Shown piece by piece: positions 44,248 through 56,390 of a stretch of 64,000 nt of DNA. Both the position numbers and the translations under genes were made by a program. The number at the start of each line of letters is the position of its first letter. Position 1 is the stretch's first letter. A model generated the notes under the pieces. The model did not search any database, was not told where the DNA came from, and saw only the letters and a program-made list of their open reading frames with translations. The stretch comes from Flavisolibacter longurius (GTDB lineage Bacteria > Bacteroidota > Bacteroidia > Chitinophagales > Chitinophagaceae): positions 1 through 64,000 of the forward strand of contig JACJGO010000010.1 of assembly GCA_014163555.1 (NCBI GenBank), in the 5' to 3' direction.

Positions 44248-45867
44248 TCAATAGCCGGGATTTTGATTTAACACAGCGTCCTTGTTCAACTGAATTTCCG
44301 ACAACGGAATCGGCAGCAATAAATGTTTTGAGGACAAACCGGTCAGCGGGTTTCGCGGACTGCCGGAATTAAGCCGTACGGCCCGGTCTACAAGGGTTTT
44401 GGTTCGCATCAGTGTCATACGACGGTTTTCTTCGCCTACCAGTTCGCGTACCCTTTCATCAAGAATTAAATCCAATGTGATCTCCCCGGCTGTTACCGGT
44501 GTGGCACCGGCCCGGTTTCGCAGGGCATTGATGGAAATAGCGGCCTCTCCGGGCTTATTTTGTTTGAACTGGGATTCGGCCTGCAGCAGGTAGGTTTCAC
44601 CCAGGCGCATGTGAATAATGTCTTTGATCATGGCATAGCCAAACGTGTCTTTGGGATCGAGGTGGTACCATTTGGTGGTATGCGGGCCGATGTTGGCGAT
44701 GGTATCCTGGCCAACATAGGGCACCGGTTTTCCCATCAGGTTAGGATAATTGGGATGGTTGTACCAGAATTGCCGCCTGAGATTATGGGAGGAATTGCGC
44801 ATATCCTTTTCTTCGTAAAGTCCATATACTACCCAATTGCTTAAGCGAAGGCGTCCAAGGCCACGGCCACCCAATGAATCGGCCACCCGCATACCCGTGA
44901 TGTTGTGATAACCCGTACCCCATACCCTGCGCTGCTGCGGGTTGTTCTGGGTACCTCCGGCAACCGAAGCATTGGGTTCCATTTCCTGCACCCAGATCAC
45001 TTCTTTATTTCCCTGCGATCTCCGCATCTTGCCGTAAACAAACAGGTCGGAAAATGCATCACCGGGCATGCTGGTACTGCCAAACCGGGTGGTATTTAAT
45101 CCAAATTTCCCGCTGTTGAGTATGGCAGAAGTTTGCTCTTCCGCTTTTGCAGGCTGGTCCATGCGCAGGTAAGCAGTTGCCAGCAGTTGCATGGCCATGT
45201 AGCGGTTGGCCCGTCCTGCCGGTTTGCCGGCCGCATTGTTTGCACCCCCCACGCCACCTACTTCCGGCAGGTTGGCCGCTGCAAATAACAGGTCTTCTTC
45301 AATCTGCTTGTTTACTTCCGTCAAAGATGTCCGGGTAAAATCTGTTTTGGGTGCATCCAGTGGACTTGTCACCAGGGGAACATCACCAAAACAGGTTGCC
45401 AATGTATTATAACCTAAGGCACGGAAAAACCTGGCTTCGGCATTGACCTGACTTTTTGCCGCATCGGACATACCGCTCAGCGAAGGGTCTTCAATGTTTT
45501 TGATAATGATGTTGGCATTGTTGATCAGGCGGTACGACCAGCTCCAGGTATAAGAAGCCCCTGCATCAGTGGCTAACAGTTGCGTATAATCGTAATAAGG
45601 CCGCTCCACGCCTTCGGGGTTGGCCGCGTAGGCAATGTCGGTTCCTACCTGCCACACACTTAACCAGCCCTGCCGGTCGTCGCGGGTATAGAACTGTGAA
45701 AAATGATTGTACAAACCCACAAGAGAAGCTTCAAAACCCAAAGGATCCCGAAGCGTTGCCGGTGAGTAGGAAGAATAAACCGTTTCGTTCAGAAAATTCT
45801 TTTTACAGGAACCCGCCAGCAGCAAAAGGGCCAGTAATGGGATGTATATTGTTTTCAATTTTTTCAT
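44248..45867 (-). CDS. susD: SusD/RagB-family glycan-binding lipoprotein
   Basis: A 539-residue outer-membrane lipoprotein that helps SusC take up glycan fragments. The lipobox is LLALLLLAGSCKKNFL. The tetratricopeptide-like N-terminal region covers residues 40-350 (SQVNAEARFFRALGYNTLA is the typical TPR-like helix). The C-terminal SusD family segment includes RLGETYLLQAE, INALRNRAG and LDERVRELVGEENRR. ATG 45867 (MKKLKTIYIP) gives a signal peptide; the longer frame does not. It is 20 bases downstream of susC. Confidence 0.95.
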   Translation of the reverse strand: MKKLKTIYIPLLALLLLAGSCKKNFLNETVYSSYSPATLRDPLGFEASLVGLYNHFSQFYTRDDRQGWLSVWQVGTDIAYAANPEGVERPYYDYTQLLATDAGASYTWSWSYRLINNANIIIKNIEDPSLSGMSDAAKSQVNAEARFFRALGYNTLATCFGDVPLVTSPLDAPKTDFTRTSLTEVNKQIEEDLLFAAANLPEVGGVGGANNAAGKPAGRANRYMAMQLLATAYLRMDQPAKAEEQTSAILNSGKFGLNTTRFGSTSMPGDAFSDLFVYGKMRRSQGNKEVIWVQEMEPNASVAGGTQNNPQQRRVWGTGYHNITGMRVADSLGGRGLGRLRLSNWVVYGLYEEKDMRNSSHNLRRQFWYNHPNYPNLMGKPVPYVGQDTIANIGPHTTKWYHLDPKDTFGYAMIKDIIHMRLGETYLLQAESQFKQNKPGEAAISINALRNRAGATPVTAGEITLDLILDERVRELVGEENRRMTLMRTKTLVDRAVRLNSGSPRNPLTGLSSKHLLLPIPLSEIQLNKDAVLNQNPGY

Positions 45868-45887
45868 GATCTTCTTGTTTATAGCAA

Positions 45888-48800
45888 TTAACGCAGGGTG
45901 ATGTTGGCGCCAAATACAAATGAACGCACGGGTGGATAGTTGTTCTCCCATCCATCGGAGCCACGGAAGGTGTAGTCCTGCTCCGGATCCCAGCCAACCC
46001 AATCCGTAAACGTATGCAGGTTACGGCCGCTGGCATACAGCGTTACCGAACCAAGTTTCAGCTTGCTCAGGATCGATTGCGGCATGGTGTAACTCAGGGT
46101 CACATCTTTGATGCGGGTATAACTGGCGTCCTTCGGGAAGCCATAACCGAGACTGCGGTAATGACCGAGGGCACCATCGCTGAACGAAGGCCGGTCGTTG
46201 ATTGGATTCGTTGGCGTCCAGTAATCGATTTGTGCCGGCAGGTTAATGCGCCATCCTTCGTCGGCATAAGAATAAACACCATTGTTACGAAGACCACCCT
46301 GTGAGGTTTGAATAAATACACTCAGGTGAAAATTGTTGTAATGAAAGGTGTTCGTAATACCACCAGTCCAATCAGGCAGCCGTGAACCCAGGATGCTACG
46401 GTCATTGGCATCGATCTTTCCGTCTTTGTTCAAATCGCGGAACTTGATGTAACCCGGTTTGGCAGAAGGATCCACACCGGCTGTGCTCTCCCCTTCCTGC
46501 CAGATACCATCCATGGTAAGATCATAGATCACATAGCGTGGCTGGCCAATAAAAAGACCGTTGCCGATATCGCTGATCTCATTGCCGGCGGCATCAAAGT
46601 TTCCATACAGGCTGATGATCTTATTGCGGAATGAGGTAAAGTTCAGCGAGGTTTCCCAGCGGAAAGCCGAACCTGTGATGTTCTGGGTGTTGAGTGAAAA
46701 TTCTACACCGGTGTTCCGCGTAGTACCCAAGTTATCCAGGATACTGGAATAGCCAGTGATGATAGGAAGGCTGCGGTTCAGGATAATGTCATCCGTTGTC
46801 GTACGCCAGGCATCCACCGTACCGGTGATGCGGCTGCGGAACAACGAAAAATCAATCCCCACGTTCAGGCCTTTTGTTTCTTCCCAGCGAAGATTGGTGT
46901 TACCCAGGTTGTTGGCCAATACACCAATGTTGCTGACACCGTTGAAGGGAAACCGCACAGTACTGGCTGTAGTTTGTGTACGGTTGATGGTAACGGCTTC
47001 ATTCCCCGTTTTACCATAAGAGCCCCGCAGTTTCAGGCTGCTGATAAACGCTACGTTGCGCAAAAAGTTTTCGTTGTGCAGGTTCCAACCCAATGCAATG
47101 GAAGGAAAAACACCATACTTATCGGTATTGGAACCGAAAACAGAGGCGCCATCCCTGCGGGCTGTCAATGTCAGCAAATAGCGACTGTCGTAGGAATAAT
47201 TGATCCGCCCCATTTGCGAAAGGTTGGATTTGCCATCCTGGAAAGAACTGGATGTTTGTACGGCGCCTGCACCCAGGTTGTGAAACGATAAAAGATCATT
47301 TACAAACCCGGTGGCATTTGCCGAATTGCTGCTGTAGATTTTTTCCTGTGCGCTGAATAACCCGGTGAAATCAAAGTGGTGCAGCTTCCAGTCTTTTGTA
47401 TAGGAGAGAATGTTTTCGATGATCCAGTATTTGGATTCGGAATTGAAGGTTTCCGCACGGCCTAACTGGTTGTCAAACTTGCGGCCTTCATAATAACCGT
47501 AGCGGCTTCTAACTAAGGAATAGGCGGCGTTCATACGGTATTTCAACCCGCTGATAAAGCCTGGTTTGATCTCCACATAACCATTCCCGGTGATGTTGTT
47601 GTTCCGGTCCAGCCGGTCGTTATAAAGTCCCAACAGTGGGTTTTTGTAAAGCAGTTCCGGCGCCATAGGATAAATGGCATAGTCGCCGCTGGTATTGTTC
47701 AGCGATCCGTATGGGCTCATGGTAAAACCAAGCCAGAAGTTAGCCCGGCCGCCATCGGTATTGTTGTTATTAAAGAAAAAAGACGTTCCGGCCGTAAGCC
47801 AATCGGTGATGTTGATGTCAAGGTTCGACCGGAGGTTGATGCGCTGGTACTGATAACCGCGAACTGCACCATCCTGTTTCAGGTATTCACCTGATAAATA
47901 ATATTTGGCATCCTTGCTTCCTCCGGAAATACTGACGTTATGATCCGTGAGACGGCCCGTTTGCGTAACTTCTTTAATCCAATCGACGGTACGACCGGCT
48001 GCATAATTATCCCGCTCAGTAAGGTTGGGCAACACGTTGTTGTTATTGATGTTGTTTTGCGATTTGTAATCGGCATATTTCTTCACAAACCGTTCAGGAC
48101 TGCTGGGTGTTAGCGAGTTGATAATATTCTCCACACCAGTATATACATTGTAACGAATCACAGGCTTGCCGGAAGACCCTCTTTTGGTGGTGATCAGGAT
48201 TACACCATTGGAACCCCGAACTCCATAAATAGCTACCGCAGAAGCATCTTTCAGTATCTCCATAGAAGCAATATCGTTAGCATTGATGTCGTTGGTGCTC
48301 GCATCCGGCGCCAGCGGAATACCATCCACCACGATCAGGGGTGACGTGCTGGCTCCAATGGAGTTTATCCCTCTTACCTGTACATTAGCTGTGCGGCCCG
48401 GCACTTGTGAGGGTGTGGTAACGGTAACACCGGGAACCGACCCCTGTATGGCCTGCATTACATTGGTCACAGGAATTTGCGTAAAGCGGCTTTTCGGTAC
48501 CGAAGCCACAGATCCTGTCAGGTCAGAACGCCGCTGGGTACCATACCCTACTACCACCACTTCATTCATGGCCTGTGCAACGGTAGGCAATAGAATCACC
48601 GTTACGGGTCCGCCGCTGGTCGGCACCTGAACTTCACGGGAAACATAGCTTACGTGGCTGACCACCAGCGTGGCACCAGGGGAAGCCTGCAGGGTGAAGT
48701 TCCCGGTTTCGTTTGTTTGCGTCATTGTGGAAGTGCCCTTGACTGCAACGGAAGCACCAACAACAGCACTATCGCCGGATAAAACCCGGCCACTAACCGT

Positions 48801-48932
48801 TTGCTGGGCTTTGGATACAAGCGCAAATGCCTGCAATAACACAAACAAAAAGAGAAACCGTGCCAGCATGGCAAAGGGATGATGACTTTCCGGAAAGGTT
48901 TTGGACTGTAAACCTAACAATGGATTTTGCAT
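45888..48932 (-). CDS. susC: SusC/RagA-family TonB-dependent outer-membrane transporter
   Basis: A 1014-residue outer-membrane protein importing oligosaccharides with TonB energy. A signal peptide (LARFLFLFVLLQAFALVSKAQ) is followed by a carboxypeptidase-D-like regulatory domain (VSGRVLSGDSAVVGASVAVKG), a plug domain with the family TonB-box region and NEVVVVGYGTQRR, and a long beta barrel ending in FVFGANITLR. There is no STN domain, so it lacks the module that usually contacts FecR-type anti-sigma factors. The first ATG (48932) gives an unusual leader; ATG 48869 would begin just before the signal peptide. Confidence 0.95.
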   Translation of the reverse strand: MQNPLLGLQSKTFPESHHPFAMLARFLFLFVLLQAFALVSKAQQTVSGRVLSGDSAVVGASVAVKGTSTMTQTNETGNFTLQASPGATLVVSHVSYVSREVQVPTSGGPVTVILLPTVAQAMNEVVVVGYGTQRRSDLTGSVASVPKSRFTQIPVTNVMQAIQGSVPGVTVTTPSQVPGRTANVQVRGINSIGASTSPLIVVDGIPLAPDASTNDINANDIASMEILKDASAVAIYGVRGSNGVILITTKRGSSGKPVIRYNVYTGVENIINSLTPSSPERFVKKYADYKSQNNINNNNVLPNLTERDNYAAGRTVDWIKEVTQTGRLTDHNVSISGGSKDAKYYLSGEYLKQDGAVRGYQYQRINLRSNLDINITDWLTAGTSFFFNNNNTDGGRANFWLGFTMSPYGSLNNTSGDYAIYPMAPELLYKNPLLGLYNDRLDRNNNITGNGYVEIKPGFISGLKYRMNAAYSLVRSRYGYYEGRKFDNQLGRAETFNSESKYWIIENILSYTKDWKLHHFDFTGLFSAQEKIYSSNSANATGFVNDLLSFHNLGAGAVQTSSSFQDGKSNLSQMGRINYSYDSRYLLTLTARRDGASVFGSNTDKYGVFPSIALGWNLHNENFLRNVAFISSLKLRGSYGKTGNEAVTINRTQTTASTVRFPFNGVSNIGVLANNLGNTNLRWEETKGLNVGIDFSLFRSRITGTVDAWRTTTDDIILNRSLPIITGYSSILDNLGTTRNTGVEFSLNTQNITGSAFRWETSLNFTSFRNKIISLYGNFDAAGNEISDIGNGLFIGQPRYVIYDLTMDGIWQEGESTAGVDPSAKPGYIKFRDLNKDGKIDANDRSILGSRLPDWTGGITNTFHYNNFHLSVFIQTSQGGLRNNGVYSYADEGWRINLPAQIDYWTPTNPINDRPSFSDGALGHYRSLGYGFPKDASYTRIKDVTLSYTMPQSILSKLKLGSVTLYASGRNLHTFTDWVGWDPEQDYTFRGSDGWENNYPPVRSFVFGANITLR

Positions 48933-49079
48933 ACAGTTGATTTTGATAAAGGTTGATCGATGTTAGAAATATGGGTGATCTTGTTTTTACGTCTCTACCT
49001 TCTTATGCTCTTTGTTCTGAATAACTACTGACCGATGAAAGCGGTTTCTTTTTAGTCTTTCTACACGTTTACTCAGCGC

Positions 49080-49304
49080 TCAGAAAAACAGGTTTTGGTT
49101 TTTCATCCGGGCAAGATGTCGTTCAAAGGCCTCCTCAGTTTCCCCTTCATTTCCCGAATGATTTGTTCCCACTAAAACCTCCTGACAGATACCGGCCAGG
49201 CTTTCATCCGCTAGCATCATCATTTCCAATTCGGCCAGCTCATGATCGGTAGCCTGTTGCAGCATAGCTTTTTTTAGGAGCGTTATCAATTTTTCGGAGT
49301 ACAT
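49080..49304 (-). CDS. Short anti-sigma-like (FecR N-terminus-like) protein
   Basis: A 74-residue protein. Its N-terminal part (MYSEKLITLLKKAMLQQATD, then HELAELEMMMLADES) looks like the cytoplasmic sigma-binding segment of Bacteroidota FecR anti-sigma factors. It lacks their membrane helix and FecR domain and stops after a short charged tail. It is 75 bases downstream of the ECF sigma gene. It may be a soluble anti-sigma factor or the remnant of a full FecR gene. No FecR-coding remains are visible downstream. Confidence 0.6.
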   Translation of the reverse strand: MYSEKLITLLKKAMLQQATDHELAELEMMMLADESLAGICQEVLVGTNHSGNEGETEEAFERHLARMKNQNLFF

Positions 49305-49379
49305 ACCTGTCTGTCACCTTATAAAACACGACCGCTCCTAAGACTCCCCAATCGATACCGGATTATTTTTTTATTGATA

Positions 49380-49934
49380 TTACGCTACATAAGCATTTAC
49401 CGTCTTCAGCATTTTATGCAGGGCAGTGTTTAAATGACGGTCCACAGTGTTCTCCGAAATCTCCAGTACGGCGGCTACTTCTTTATAAGTAAATCCATCC
49501 TCTCTCACCAGTTTATAAACCATCTGGCACCTGGGAGGCAGCCTGGCAACGGCTTTTTTTACTTCCCTCGCCCATTCACCGGTCAGGTAAACGGCTTCGG
49601 GGCTGTCCTGTGGAATGGCGTAAACTTCGTCGAGTATGTCCAGGGGTAGAGCCGTGTATTTGCGGTTGTTACGGATAAAATTCAGGGATTGATTGCGGGT
49701 AGCCCGGTACAGGTAAACTGTCAGATTGTCTATTTGGCCAAGCCTGTTTTCCAAGGTCCAAATCTTTGTCATAACGTCCGACACCACTTCCTCCGCCGCA
49801 AATTTTTCCTTGACAAACCCCAGCGCAAAACGGAAAAGGGGCTTGTAGAAAAGAATGAACAGGTCCTTGTAAGCCTTTTGGTCACGGTGGTGGGCAATCT
49901 TGTGCTGGAGGTTTTTTAGCGACAAGCTTTTCAT
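49380..49934 (-). CDS. ECF RNA polymerase sigma factor (Bacteroidota family)
   Basis: A 184-residue sigma-70-like factor with region 2 (FKEKFAAEEVVSDVMTKIW type, residues 20-85, seen as EEVVSDVMTKIWTLE and YLYRATRNQSLNFIRNN) and region 4 (LPPRCQMVYKLVREDGF then TYKEVAAVLEISENTVDRHL, residues 125-175). It should direct polymerase to susCD. It lies between the hybrid sensor and the short anti-sigma-like gene. A regulation by both sigma and a hybrid sensor is uncommon in one locus. Confidence 0.92.
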   Translation of the reverse strand: MKSLSLKNLQHKIAHHRDQKAYKDLFILFYKPLFRFALGFVKEKFAAEEVVSDVMTKIWTLENRLGQIDNLTVYLYRATRNQSLNFIRNNRKYTALPLDILDEVYAIPQDSPEAVYLTGEWAREVKKAVARLPPRCQMVYKLVREDGFTYKEVAAVLEISENTVDRHLNTALHKMLKTVNAYVA

Positions 49935-50102
49935 ACAGTCAATCGTTTAGGACGACCAAATTAACTTGCCGGGAAAGGAAATATCAGGGGGTCATATTCT
50001 TAATATGGGGGTCATTTTCGTCAATTCCGTTTTTTCAAAGCATTTTCTGTAAACGGTTTAAAGCGATGGGTAGTTTACGGGCAGACGTTTTTTTGGTTTG
50101 TA

Positions 50103-53100
50103 TCAATCCGGGTTGATCAGCTTTTTGTTGACGGCATAGGCTTCCGTAAAAGTAGAGCGGTATTTTTTACTGTACTCCGAAGGATTCATGCCGAAAAGTT
50201 TCTGGAATTGCTTACGGAAATATTTTACATCGCTGATGCCCACCTGGAAGGACGCCTCGTTTACATTCATTCCCGACTTGATCATTAATTCTGCCGCCTT
50301 ACGAACCCGAAGGAAACGAATGAACGAACTGACAGATTGGCCGGAAATTTCTTTTACCTTCCGGTAAAGATTGGAATGACTCATCCCAATCTCCTGCGCC
50401 AGTTTTTTGATGGTAAAATCATCATCCTCCAGGTGCGCTTCCACAATCTGAATGCAGCGTTCCAGAAAAGCTTTGTATTCCGCTGAAATCTTCTGATCGT
50501 TTCGCTGCAGCGTTACTTCGTTGTAAAAATATTGCTGAAGGGCAGAGCGACTGGTGAGCAGAGCTTTCACACGGGCCACCAGCAATTCTTTCTCAAACGG
50601 CTTGGTGATATAATCATCCGCTCCGCCTTCCACACCCTGCAGTTTTACCTCAGGTGATGAAACAGCCGTTAGCAGGATCACCGGAATGTGACTGGTAGCA
50701 GGATCGGTTTTTACTGCCGCACACAATTCCAGTCCGTTTCCGTTTTGCATCATCAGGTCGCTGATAATGATATCCGGTAGCAGTTCCTTTGCCAGCCGGA
50801 GGCCTTCTTCGCCGCTGCTGGCTTCATAAACCTGGTAATCCTCCCGGAAAATGCCAGTGATATAATTCCTTATGTCTGCATCATCTTCCACCACCACCAA
50901 TGATTTTTGATCCGTAATGATCTCCGGCAACTGGCCTGTGTTTGTTGTTGCAGCCTTCAAAGGCAGCTCTTCTTCTAGCAGTTCGGGCAGAATGGTTTTT
51001 TCTACTACCGAACCCAAGACCCTGTATTCACCGAGGTGCTCCACTCCTTTCCGGAACCGCAGGTAAAATGAAGCGCCGCCGCCAACGCGGTTGGAAAATG
51101 TTATGGCGCCTTTGTGTTTATCAACAAAATGTTTAACCAGGTAAAGCCCGATGCCAAAACCGGGTTTGGCGGCTCCTTTTGTTCCCTGTACCTGGTAAAA
51201 GCGTTCAAACAGGCGGTGGCTCAGTTCTTCCGGAATACCCGGGCCGGTATCTTCAATGGCAACAACAACGTCATCATCCTCTTCCCGCAAACTGAAATGG
51301 ATCTTTCCACCCTCAGGTGTGTATTTCAGGGCATTGGATAAAAGATTATAAAGGATGATCTCGATTTTTTCCTTATCGGCATAGAGCGTCGTGTTTTCGT
51401 TGTCGGTAAAAAATTCGTAGGTTAATTTTTTAGCCCTGGCACCCAGTTCAAAATTGCCGTAGACTTCGCGGCACAATTCGGAAAAATTAAGTCGGTTAAT
51501 TTTAAGTTCTTCCCTGTCGGCATCCGCCCTATGAAAAAGGAGCAACTGGTCAACAAGTGAAAGCATGCGGCGGGCATTACGATACACCACCTGTAAACTA
51601 TGCGGTTTTGATTTGTCAGTTTGCAGCAGGTAGTCCTTCAGCGGGTTGATGATGAGCGTAAGCGGTGTACGGAATTCATGGGAAATGTCGGTAAAGAACG
51701 AAAGCTTTTTTTCATTGAGTTCTTTTTCCTTTTCTGCCTGCAGGTGCGCCAGCCTCACTTCGTATTCCAACCGGGTTTGCCTTGTTTGGTAGCGCAGGTA
51801 CAAGTACACTAGCGAAGCGACAAACAGAAAGTAAATACTGTAGGCCCAAACCGTTCGGTACCAGGGCGGCAGCACGGTGATGGTAATAAATTTCTCTTCC
51901 TTATTCCAGGTGCCTTCCGCATTGGTGGCCCGCAAGCGCAGGGTATAAGTACCCTCCTTTAGGTTGGTATAATTTGCTGTTCGCAACTTGTTGGAATAGT
52001 TCCAGTCCTTGTCCCAGCCTTCAAGATAATAGGCATACGCAATCCGGTCAGGAGCTGAATATTCCAGCGCAGCAAAATCAAGGGAAAGCTGGGCGTCGGA
52101 ATACGGAATGCGCAAAGACCGAATCTCATCCCCACTGGTTTTTACCACGTAGTCGAAAGCGTCAGCCGCAGGCTTGCCGTTGATGCGCAGGTTTGTCAAA
52201 ACCACAGGTGGCATATACTTCCGTGGCTGAATACTGTCCGGATAAAAAAGGCTAAATCCTTTGATCCCCCCAAATACAAATTCACCCGATGCCAGTCGCA
52301 AGCCGGTGCGGAAATGAAACTGGTTGCTCTGCAGGCCATCGCTCTGGTAGTAATTCCTGAATTCTTTTTTCTCCCAGTTAAATTTTGACAAGCCATCAAA
52401 AGTGCTCAGCCACAATTGGCCCTTATCGTCTTCCAGAATTTTTAAAATTGAATTGTTGCACAACCCATCCTCTACCGAAAAGCGGCGCACAATTTCTCCT
52501 TTGTTTCGGTCAAACAAAATCAACCCACCGCCTTCCGTTCCGATCCAGAAATCTCCTTTTTTGTCTTCGTAAATGCCGCGAACGGGTTTGCTGATTTCGT
52601 AATAACGGTGTTTCCTGTTTTTCTTGTCGATTTTGATCAACTGGTTGGTATTGCCGGCCCACAGATCTCCGTTTGCATCTTCGGCCATAGAAAGAAGGTT
52701 GCTGAGGCTGTGGTCAAATACTTCAAAACGGTTTTTACCACGATGAAAGCGAAAAAGTTTGCCATTGGCAAACGTGCCGGCCCAAAGATCTTTGTCGCGG
52801 TCTTCGTAAAGCACGAGGACAACCTTGTGCTCCTCTCCTGTTCTGTCGTTTATACAGGGATAATATTCAAACGTACCTGTCGAAATCTGAAACCGGTTGA
52901 TGCCACCGCCATAGGTAGAAATCCAGGTGTTGTTCTGTGCATCCTGCAGGATACCCGTGACGGAATTGTTGGTCAGCGAATTTTCCTTTCGGTCTTCATG
53001 CCTAAAATGGGAAAACCTATTTTGCTGACGGTTCCAGATACTGAAGCCGCCGCCGTCGGTGCCAATCCAAAGGTTGCGCTGTTTATCTTCAAAAAACGAA

Positions 53101-54239
53101 TACACAAAATCATTGATCAGGCTATTGGGATTACGGGGTTCATGCGCAATGACCTGGAACTTTGTTTTTTCGGGGTCAATGATGTTTATGCCGCCTTTTA
53201 AGGTACCGATCCATTTCCGTGATTCCTTGTCTTCATAAATAGCATTGACTGAGCCGCTGGTAATGTTGTTTTTTTCATCGCCGGGTAAAATGGAAACAAC
53301 ATTGCCGGTAGCGATGCTGATAATATTCACGCCATTGCCTTCTGTGCCTACCCACATCTGTTGTTGCTTGTCCAGAAAAAGACTGGTAATGCTGGATGAA
53401 GAAAGATTTTCCGCCGCAGCTATCTTTTTACGTGTAACCGTTGAAGTGAGCAGGTTACAGGCAAACAGGCCGCTTTTTGTACCGATCCATAATTCATTAC
53501 CCAGTACCTCCAGGCACTGGATCGATTTCATGTCTGTAGTCACAAGTTGTAGTTGCCGGGTTTTATGGTCATACCGATAAAGCCCATGTTCTTCTACAAA
53601 CAGCCAAACAAGGCCTTTGCCATCCCGTTTGATTGCCGATACCGTGTAATCCGTGACTGCTTGTGCTCCTTTTCGGAGCGGTAGTTGAAAAGCAACCTCC
53701 CCGGTGTTCTCTTTTACCAGCAACCCCGCGTTTGCGGTTCCAATAAACAGGTTGCCTGCCTGATCGGTTTCAATGGTGTGTATGTTTGCGGTTATTTTCC
53801 GTTTTTCATTTTGACCATGGCGTGAATAAAAAGCCGGCTTCCATTTGGCTGTCAGGTTATGATAGATACCAATACCTTGTCCTGTTCCCACCCACAACTG
53901 TTGGTGATGATCTTCACGAATAACATTGATATAGTTGTACGGCAGGGAAGCTGAATCACCCAACCGGTTGCGAAAAACCGTGAATTCATAGCCATCAAAC
54001 CGGTTTAGGCCATCATAGGTACCAAACCACATAAACCCGTTCCGATCCTGATAAATGCATCGCACCGAATTGTTGGAAAGGCCTTTTTCAATACCCAGGT
54101 ATTTTAAATGGGGAGATTGTGCCTTTACATCTCCCAACAGCAGGAAACCGCAAAGCCATAAAAGCCACATTCCCATCGTAGCCAACTGTCTCTTAGCAAG
54201 GCATCGCATCATAAAGCATACTGCAATTTCATATAGCAC
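50103..54239 (-). CDS. Hybrid two-component sensor (HTCS) of the polysaccharide locus
   Basis: A 1378-residue single-polypeptide sensor and regulator. A signal/anchor segment (WLLWLCGFLLLGDVKAQ) leads to a periplasmic two-blade-set beta propeller (45-740, many W-x-G-T-x-G and GLNRF repeats), a Y_Y_Y domain (745-810) and a membrane helix near 825. Inside the cell come the HisKA domain (ISHEFRTPLTLI, phospho-His), the HATPase (ALKYTPEGGKI, EDTGPGIPEEL), a receiver (VVVEDDADIR, DIIISDLMMQNG, GGADDYITKPFE) and an AraC-type DNA-binding domain (IGMSHSNLYRKVK, GISDVKYFRKQF). It senses oligosaccharides and activates the locus. Several ATGs (54239, 54212) are possible starts. Confidence 0.96.
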   Translation of the reverse strand: MLYEIAVCFMMRCLAKRQLATMGMWLLWLCGFLLLGDVKAQSPHLKYLGIEKGLSNNSVRCIYQDRNGFMWFGTYDGLNRFDGYEFTVFRNRLGDSASLPYNYINVIREDHHQQLWVGTGQGIGIYHNLTAKWKPAFYSRHGQNEKRKITANIHTIETDQAGNLFIGTANAGLLVKENTGEVAFQLPLRKGAQAVTDYTVSAIKRDGKGLVWLFVEEHGLYRYDHKTRQLQLVTTDMKSIQCLEVLGNELWIGTKSGLFACNLLTSTVTRKKIAAAENLSSSSITSLFLDKQQQMWVGTEGNGVNIISIATGNVVSILPGDEKNNITSGSVNAIYEDKESRKWIGTLKGGINIIDPEKTKFQVIAHEPRNPNSLINDFVYSFFEDKQRNLWIGTDGGGFSIWNRQQNRFSHFRHEDRKENSLTNNSVTGILQDAQNNTWISTYGGGINRFQISTGTFEYYPCINDRTGEEHKVVLVLYEDRDKDLWAGTFANGKLFRFHRGKNRFEVFDHSLSNLLSMAEDANGDLWAGNTNQLIKIDKKNRKHRYYEISKPVRGIYEDKKGDFWIGTEGGGLILFDRNKGEIVRRFSVEDGLCNNSILKILEDDKGQLWLSTFDGLSKFNWEKKEFRNYYQSDGLQSNQFHFRTGLRLASGEFVFGGIKGFSLFYPDSIQPRKYMPPVVLTNLRINGKPAADAFDYVVKTSGDEIRSLRIPYSDAQLSLDFAALEYSAPDRIAYAYYLEGWDKDWNYSNKLRTANYTNLKEGTYTLRLRATNAEGTWNKEEKFITITVLPPWYRTVWAYSIYFLFVASLVYLYLRYQTRQTRLEYEVRLAHLQAEKEKELNEKKLSFFTDISHEFRTPLTLIINPLKDYLLQTDKSKPHSLQVVYRNARRMLSLVDQLLLFHRADADREELKINRLNFSELCREVYGNFELGARAKKLTYEFFTDNENTTLYADKEKIEIILYNLLSNALKYTPEGGKIHFSLREEDDDVVVAIEDTGPGIPEELSHRLFERFYQVQGTKGAAKPGFGIGLYLVKHFVDKHKGAITFSNRVGGGASFYLRFRKGVEHLGEYRVLGSVVEKTILPELLEEELPLKAATTNTGQLPEIITDQKSLVVVEDDADIRNYITGIFREDYQVYEASSGEEGLRLAKELLPDIIISDLMMQNGNGLELCAAVKTDPATSHIPVILLTAVSSPEVKLQGVEGGADDYITKPFEKELLVARVKALLTSRSALQQYFYNEVTLQRNDQKISAEYKAFLERCIQIVEAHLEDDDFTIKKLAQEIGMSHSNLYRKVKEISGQSVSSFIRFLRVRKAAELMIKSGMNVNEASFQVGISDVKYFRKQFQKLFGMNPSEYSKKYRSTFTEAYAVNKKLINPD

Positions 54240-54428
54240 TACCGGTTCTGTGTTTCACCAGAACCGTTTAAAATGCGTTTGGGTGCTTCCTTCCGAAACT
54301 ACCCTGAAAAATGAACATGGTAAAAACAAATTCCAGAAAAGAATTTGACAGCTAAACCATAAAACGAATTAAGAATAGTACCGTCAAACATTCTTTCATA
54401 TCTCGTAACTCAAGAAGTATGTCAGCAG

Positions 54429-54464
54429 GTGCGCCTGATCCCGGGTACTGGGATCAAGACGCAC
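54429..54464. other. Structured hairpin between metY and the hybrid sensor
   Basis: GTGCG pairs with CGCAC on the outside and GATCCC with GGGATC inside, separated by small internal loops, with a 7-base apical loop. No T-run follows on either strand. It could be a structured leader of the sensor mRNA, a terminator variant after metY, or a protein-binding site. Confidence 0.35.
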
Positions 54465-54495
54465 GAAATAATTGCCTTACGCTTTCCTGAAAATT

Positions 54496-56390
<1,895 letters not shown>

